A stretch of 25,428 bases of DNA, from positions 1 through 25,428 of the forward strand of contig JANXZT010000458.1 in assembly GCA_025355395.1 (NCBI GenBank), read 5' to 3'. Made by a program: the position numbers and the translations under genes. Shown piece by piece: positions 23,006-25,428 of the stretch. A model generated the notes under the pieces. That model saw only the letters and a program-made list of their open reading frames with translations. It had not been told where the DNA came from and ran no database searches. This DNA comes from Betaproteobacteria bacterium. Its GTDB lineage: Bacteria > Pseudomonadota > Gammaproteobacteria > Burkholderiales > Casimicrobiaceae. Within the stretch, counting starts at the first letter, position 1, and every line of letters begins with the position of its first letter.

Positions 23006-24288
23006 GATGCGGCTTTCTCCAACGCCTGGTCGATATCCCAAAGAATGTCATCGAGCGATTCCAGCCCGATCGACAGCCGAATGAGCTCGGGGTCGACTCC
23101 CGCCGCGCGTTGCTCATCCTCATTCAACTGGCGATGCGTGGTCGATGCCGGATGGATGACCAGCGTTTTCGCATCACCCACGTTCGCGAGATGCGACAAA
23201 AACTGGACCGATTCGATGAACCGCTCACCGGCCCTGGCCCCACCGCGCACTCCGAACGTGACGATGCCGCCGGCGCCCCGCGGCATGTAGCGCCTCGCCA
23301 ACGCCTCATAGCGGTTGCCCGGCAGCAGCGGGTAGTTGACCCATTCCACTCGCGGATGCGAGGCGAGATGCTCGGCCACCGCCAGCGCAGATGCGCAGTG
23401 GCGCGGCATGCGCAGATGCAACGTTTCAACGCCCTGCAACAACAGGAATGCCGACAGGGGCGACAGCGTGGGGCCAAGTGTGCGCATGGTTTCCATGCGC
23501 GCCTTCATGGTGAAGCCAAAATCGCCGAAGGTCTCGAAAAAGCGCACGCCATGATAGCCGCGCGATGGTTCGGTCATCTGCGGAAAGTGGCCATTGTCCC
23601 AGGGAAAGTGACCGGATTCGACCACCACACCACCCATGGTCGTGCCGTGTCCGCCGAGGTATTTGGTCACCGAGTGGATCACGATGTCCGCGCCGTGCTC
23701 GAAGGGTCGGCACAGAAATGGCGACGCCAGGGTGTTGTCGATAACGAGCGGTATGCCTGCTTCATGCGCGACGTTGGACAGCGCCGCGATGTCCACCATG
23801 TTGAGTTGCGGATTGCCGAGCGTCTCGGCGTAGATCGCCTTGGTGTTGGGTCGCACCGCGCTCCGAAACGCCTCGACATCGTCGGGGTCGACGAACGTCG
23901 TGGTGATGCCGTAATCGGCAAAGGTCACGGCCAGTTGGGAATACGTGCCGCCATAGAGCGTGCGCGCCGCGACCAGATGATCCCCGTTGCGGGCGAGCGT
24001 CAGCAGGGCCACGGTCTGGGCCGCCATGCCCGTGGCCGTGGCCAGGGCGGCGCGTCCGCCTTCCAGTGCCGCGATCCGCTCTTCCAATGCCGCGACGGTG
24101 GGATTCGAAATGCGGGAATACACGTTGCCAAACGTCTGCAGATTGAAGAGGCTCGCGGCGTGATCGACGCTGTCGAACACGAACGATGTGGTCTGGTATA
24201 CCGGCTGCGCACGGGCGCCCGTGGCAGCATCGGGAACCTGCCCGGCATGCAGGCAAAGCGTGTCGAATCCGAAGGTGCGATCGGCCAT
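23002..24288 (-). CDS. metY: O-acetylhomoserine aminocarboxypropyltransferase (sulfhydrylase), PLP enzyme
   Basis: 428 residues, Cys/Met metabolism PLP-dependent family. It opens FGFDTLCLHAGQVPD and 'AQPVYQTTSFVF', typical of MetY; the PLP lysine is Lys209 in 'SVTKYLGGHGT', with 'YSRISNPTV' and 'SIGLESLDDI' as further family signatures. It converts O-acetyl-homoserine and sulfide to homocysteine, or reacts with methanethiol to give methionine. Length fits MetY rather than the shorter cystathionine gamma-synthases; the O-succinyl-specific MetZ is an alternative. The ATG has only a weak ribosome-binding site. A 160-base non-coding leader with two stem-loops precedes it, and its stop overlaps dsbB. 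Confidence 0.9.
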   Translation of the reverse strand: MADRTFGFDTLCLHAGQVPDAATGARAQPVYQTTSFVFDSVDHAASLFNLQTFGNVYSRISNPTVAALEERIAALEGGRAALATATGMAAQTVALLTLARNGDHLVAARTLYGGTYSQLAVTFADYGITTTFVDPDDVEAFRSAVRPNTKAIYAETLGNPQLNMVDIAALSNVAHEAGIPLVIDNTLASPFLCRPFEHGADIVIHSVTKYLGGHGTTMGGVVVESGHFPWDNGHFPQMTEPSRGYHGVRFFETFGDFGFTMKARMETMRTLGPTLSPLSAFLLLQGVETLHLRMPRHCASALAVAEHLASHPRVEWVNYPLLPGNRYEALARRYMPRGAGGIVTFGVRGGARAGERFIESVQFLSHLANVGDAKTLVIHPASTTHRQLNEDEQRAAGVDPELIRLSIGLESLDDILWDIDQALEKAAS

Positions 24289-24330
24289 GACGGGTAGGGC
24301 GTATTGACGGGGCAGGGGCTAAGCAACAGC

Positions 24331-24349
24331 GCGCCAACGCAATTGGCGC
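24331..24349 (-). other. Stem-loop in the metY leader
   Basis: GCGCCAA (24331-24337) and TTGGCGC (24343-24349) form a perfect 7-bp stem around five bases. It lies 42 bases before the metY ATG; no T-run follows on the minus strand, so it is not an intrinsic terminator. Confidence 0.5.
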
Positions 24350-24356
24350 ACGCCGG

Positions 24357-24409
24357 CCCCGCATTGTGCCAGTGTTTAGGGAGCCTTGGCCGGGGTGACA
24401 CTCGCGGCA
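24357..24409 (-). promoter_or_regulatory. Possible pseudoknotted RNA element in the metY leader
   Basis: On the minus strand TGCC (24409-24406) and AGTGT (24402-24398) pair with ACACT (24375-24371) and GGCA (24370-24367), with a three-base bulge GCG on the 5' side. The 22-base loop contains CCCCG (24395-24391), which can pair with CGGGG (24361-24357) just downstream, giving an H-type pseudoknot. Methionine genes are often under S-adenosylmethionine riboswitches, but this does not match the SAM-I or SAM-II consensus as I know them. No other gene or clear promoter is seen in 24289-24448. Confidence 0.35.
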
Positions 24410-24448
24410 ACCCTATGGCCAATTCCACACCACCGGGTGCGTAGGCTC

Positions 24449-24922
24449 TTACGCCGGAAGCGGGCGTTTTGACGAGATGATGCCGGTGTTCACGCCCGCC
24501 CAGTTGAGGCCGCCCAGGATGCGCGCATGCTCGATCTTCATACAGCGATCCTGCACCACATCGAGACCGGCGGCCGAAGCGACGGCGACGGCCTGTTCGT
24601 TGCGGATTCCGAGTTGCATCCAGAGCACCTTGGCATTGATTTCGACGGCCGCGCGCGCGAGGGCCATTATTTCCTCGGCGCGGCGAAAACAGTCAATCAC
24701 GTCGACGGGGAACGGGATGGCGGTGAGGCTTGGGTAGCAAGGCTGCCCAAGCACTTCCTGATAGGACGGGTTCACGGGAACGATCCGGTACCCGTGGTCC
24801 TGCAGATATTTCGCCGCGAAGTAGCTTGGCCGATTCCAATGGGCCGAAAGCCCCACCACGGCGACAACGCGGGATGTCGTCAGGATGCGCCGCAGTCCCG
24901 CGATGTCGTCAATGAGGAGCAT
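24449..24922 (-). CDS. CoA-binding domain protein (YccU-like)
   Basis: 157 residues, single Rossmann-like CoA_binding domain: 'VVAVVGLSAHWNRPSYFAAK' with the nucleotide-binding loop, 'GYRIVPVNPSYQEVLG', 'VDVIDCFRRAEE', 'KVLWMQLGIRNEQA' and 'CMKIEHARI'. Relatives resemble the CoA-binding half of succinyl-CoA synthetase; small stand-alone members bind CoA but have no settled role. Length is normal. The ATG at 24922 has no strong ribosome-binding site and lies 15 bases after the crystallin-like gene's stop, so the two are probably co-transcribed. The metY leader follows. Confidence 0.9.
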   Translation of the reverse strand: MLLIDDIAGLRRILTTSRVVAVVGLSAHWNRPSYFAAKYLQDHGYRIVPVNPSYQEVLGQPCYPSLTAIPFPVDVIDCFRRAEEIMALARAAVEINAKVLWMQLGIRNEQAVAVASAAGLDVVQDRCMKIEHARILGGLNWAGVNTGIISSKRPLPA

Positions 24923-24937
24923 GGTATTTCGGCGGGA

Positions 24938-25428
24938 TCAATATCCGCCCCAGTTCGGGCGCTCGCGATAAGGATACCGGTTATTGATTCGCCGACCCGA
25001 TGAGATGGTGTACCGAAGCTCGCCTGGAAGCTCCGCGTAATCGCCGGGCCCGAAGGTGCGGCATTCGCCCTCGAAGTTTGCATCGCTGCAGAACATCCAG
25101 TAGCCGCTTTCGACGCGCAATGAAAGCGCCGCGTCGTTGAAATTGAGATCGGCAAGATTGCGCACGACCGGTCGATCGATCACGAGCTCTTGACCCGTCA
25201 GTCCGGGGCGGCCGAACAGAATGGCGCGTCCACCCGGCCTGCCTGGAACCGGCGCCGGCGCGTTGGCCACCATGCGAGCGGAGCTTACGCGCCCGCTCAA
25301 GGCACCCAGATCCGGATACCGCCCCGGAGTCACCGTGATGCACGATCCCTGAAATCCCGCGTGCTCGCAAAGCTGCCAATTACCTTCTTCGACTACAGCC
25401 GAATTGGCGCGATCGTTGAATCCGATTT
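24938..25428 (-). CDS. Beta/gamma-crystallin family protein, 5' end cut by the window edge
   Basis: The frame is open to the right edge, so the start and any signal peptide lie outside; about 162 residues are visible. Two beta/gamma-crystallin-like Greek-key domains can be seen. The first ends 'VVEEGNWQLCEHAGFQGSC' and 'VTPGRYPDLG'; the second runs 'AILFGRPGLTGQEL' through 'GYWMFCSDANFEGECRTFG' to 'ISSGRRI', then a Tyr/Arg/Pro tail. The Gly-x-Trp and Phe-x-Gly positions are characteristic. Bacterial members are mostly exported and of unknown function. The Cys pairs (one in each domain) suggest disulfides. The internal GTG near 25333 should not be taken as the start, because conserved sequence continues upstream. 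Confidence 0.85.
   Translation of the reverse strand, partial: IGFNDRANSAVVEEGNWQLCEHAGFQGSCITVTPGRYPDLGALSGRVSSARMVANAPAPVPGRPGGRAILFGRPGLTGQELVIDRPVVRNLADLNFNDAALSLRVESGYWMFCSDANFEGECRTFGPGDYAELPGELRYTISSGRRINNRYPYRERPNWGGY

Noticed and set aside
23110..24297. 395-codon frame antisense to metY
   Set aside because: Shadow frame; the PLP enzyme on the minus strand is unambiguous.
24289..24448. Known SAM-I or SAM-II riboswitch ahead of metY
   Set aside because: The characteristic conserved cores as I know them are not visible; only generic stem-loops and a possible pseudoknot are.

Overview
The window is a GC-rich, densely packed bacterial chromosome segment. Gene content and order point to a betaproteobacterium: rimP-nusA-infB-rbfA-truB-rpsO-pnp on the plus strand, and fmdB-DUF502-aspS-(...)-nudB on the minus strand, an arrangement familiar from Burkholderiales and Neisseriales-type genomes. 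I cannot place the genus. I see no tRNA, rRNA, CRISPR array, intact insertion sequence or prophage gene.

Layout. Positions 1-1705 (minus) hold the start of a small lipoprotein gene and a HerA-like (DUF853) ATPase. At 1798-10651 (plus) lies the translation/transcription core. A sigma70-type promoter and a terminator-like leader hairpin come first, then rimP, nusA, infB, rbfA and truB; rpsO has its own strong promoter, and pnp follows behind a stable leader hairpin. At 10807-11700 (plus) is a fatty-acid-hydroxylase/sterol-desaturase family membrane enzyme.

Positions 11789-21297 (minus) form one long co-directional block, read from its promoter side as fmdB, DUF502 membrane protein, aspS, secreted barnase-type RNase, barstar inhibitor, nudB, SIMPL (DUF541) secreted protein, UDP-galactopyranose-mutase-like FAD oxidoreductase, and a 986-residue polytopic membrane protein. 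aspS/RNase, RNase/barstar and nudB/SIMPL are joined by 1- to 4-base stop/start overlaps, so RNase and inhibitor are probably made together with housekeeping proteins. The last two genes look like a cell-surface glycan module, an inference from family resemblance.

At 21407-22284 (plus) a 39-residue membrane micro-protein with a strong Shine-Dalgarno site overlaps the start of a short-chain dehydrogenase. At 22352-25428 (minus) are a beta/gamma-crystallin-like protein (cut by the window edge), a CoA-binding protein, an O-acetylhomoserine sulfhydrylase-type PLP enzyme with a structured leader, and, overlapping its stop codon, a dsbB with an unusual N-terminal extension.

Most of the window is conserved housekeeping sequence. 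The points most worth a second look are the RNase-barstar pair inside the aspS operon, the uncharacterised membrane protein/oxidoreductase pair, the possible pseudoknotted leader upstream of the sulfhydrylase gene, the overlapped micro-ORF, the extended DsbB, and non-standard or poorly marked starts (truB, rbfA, aspS, nudB).
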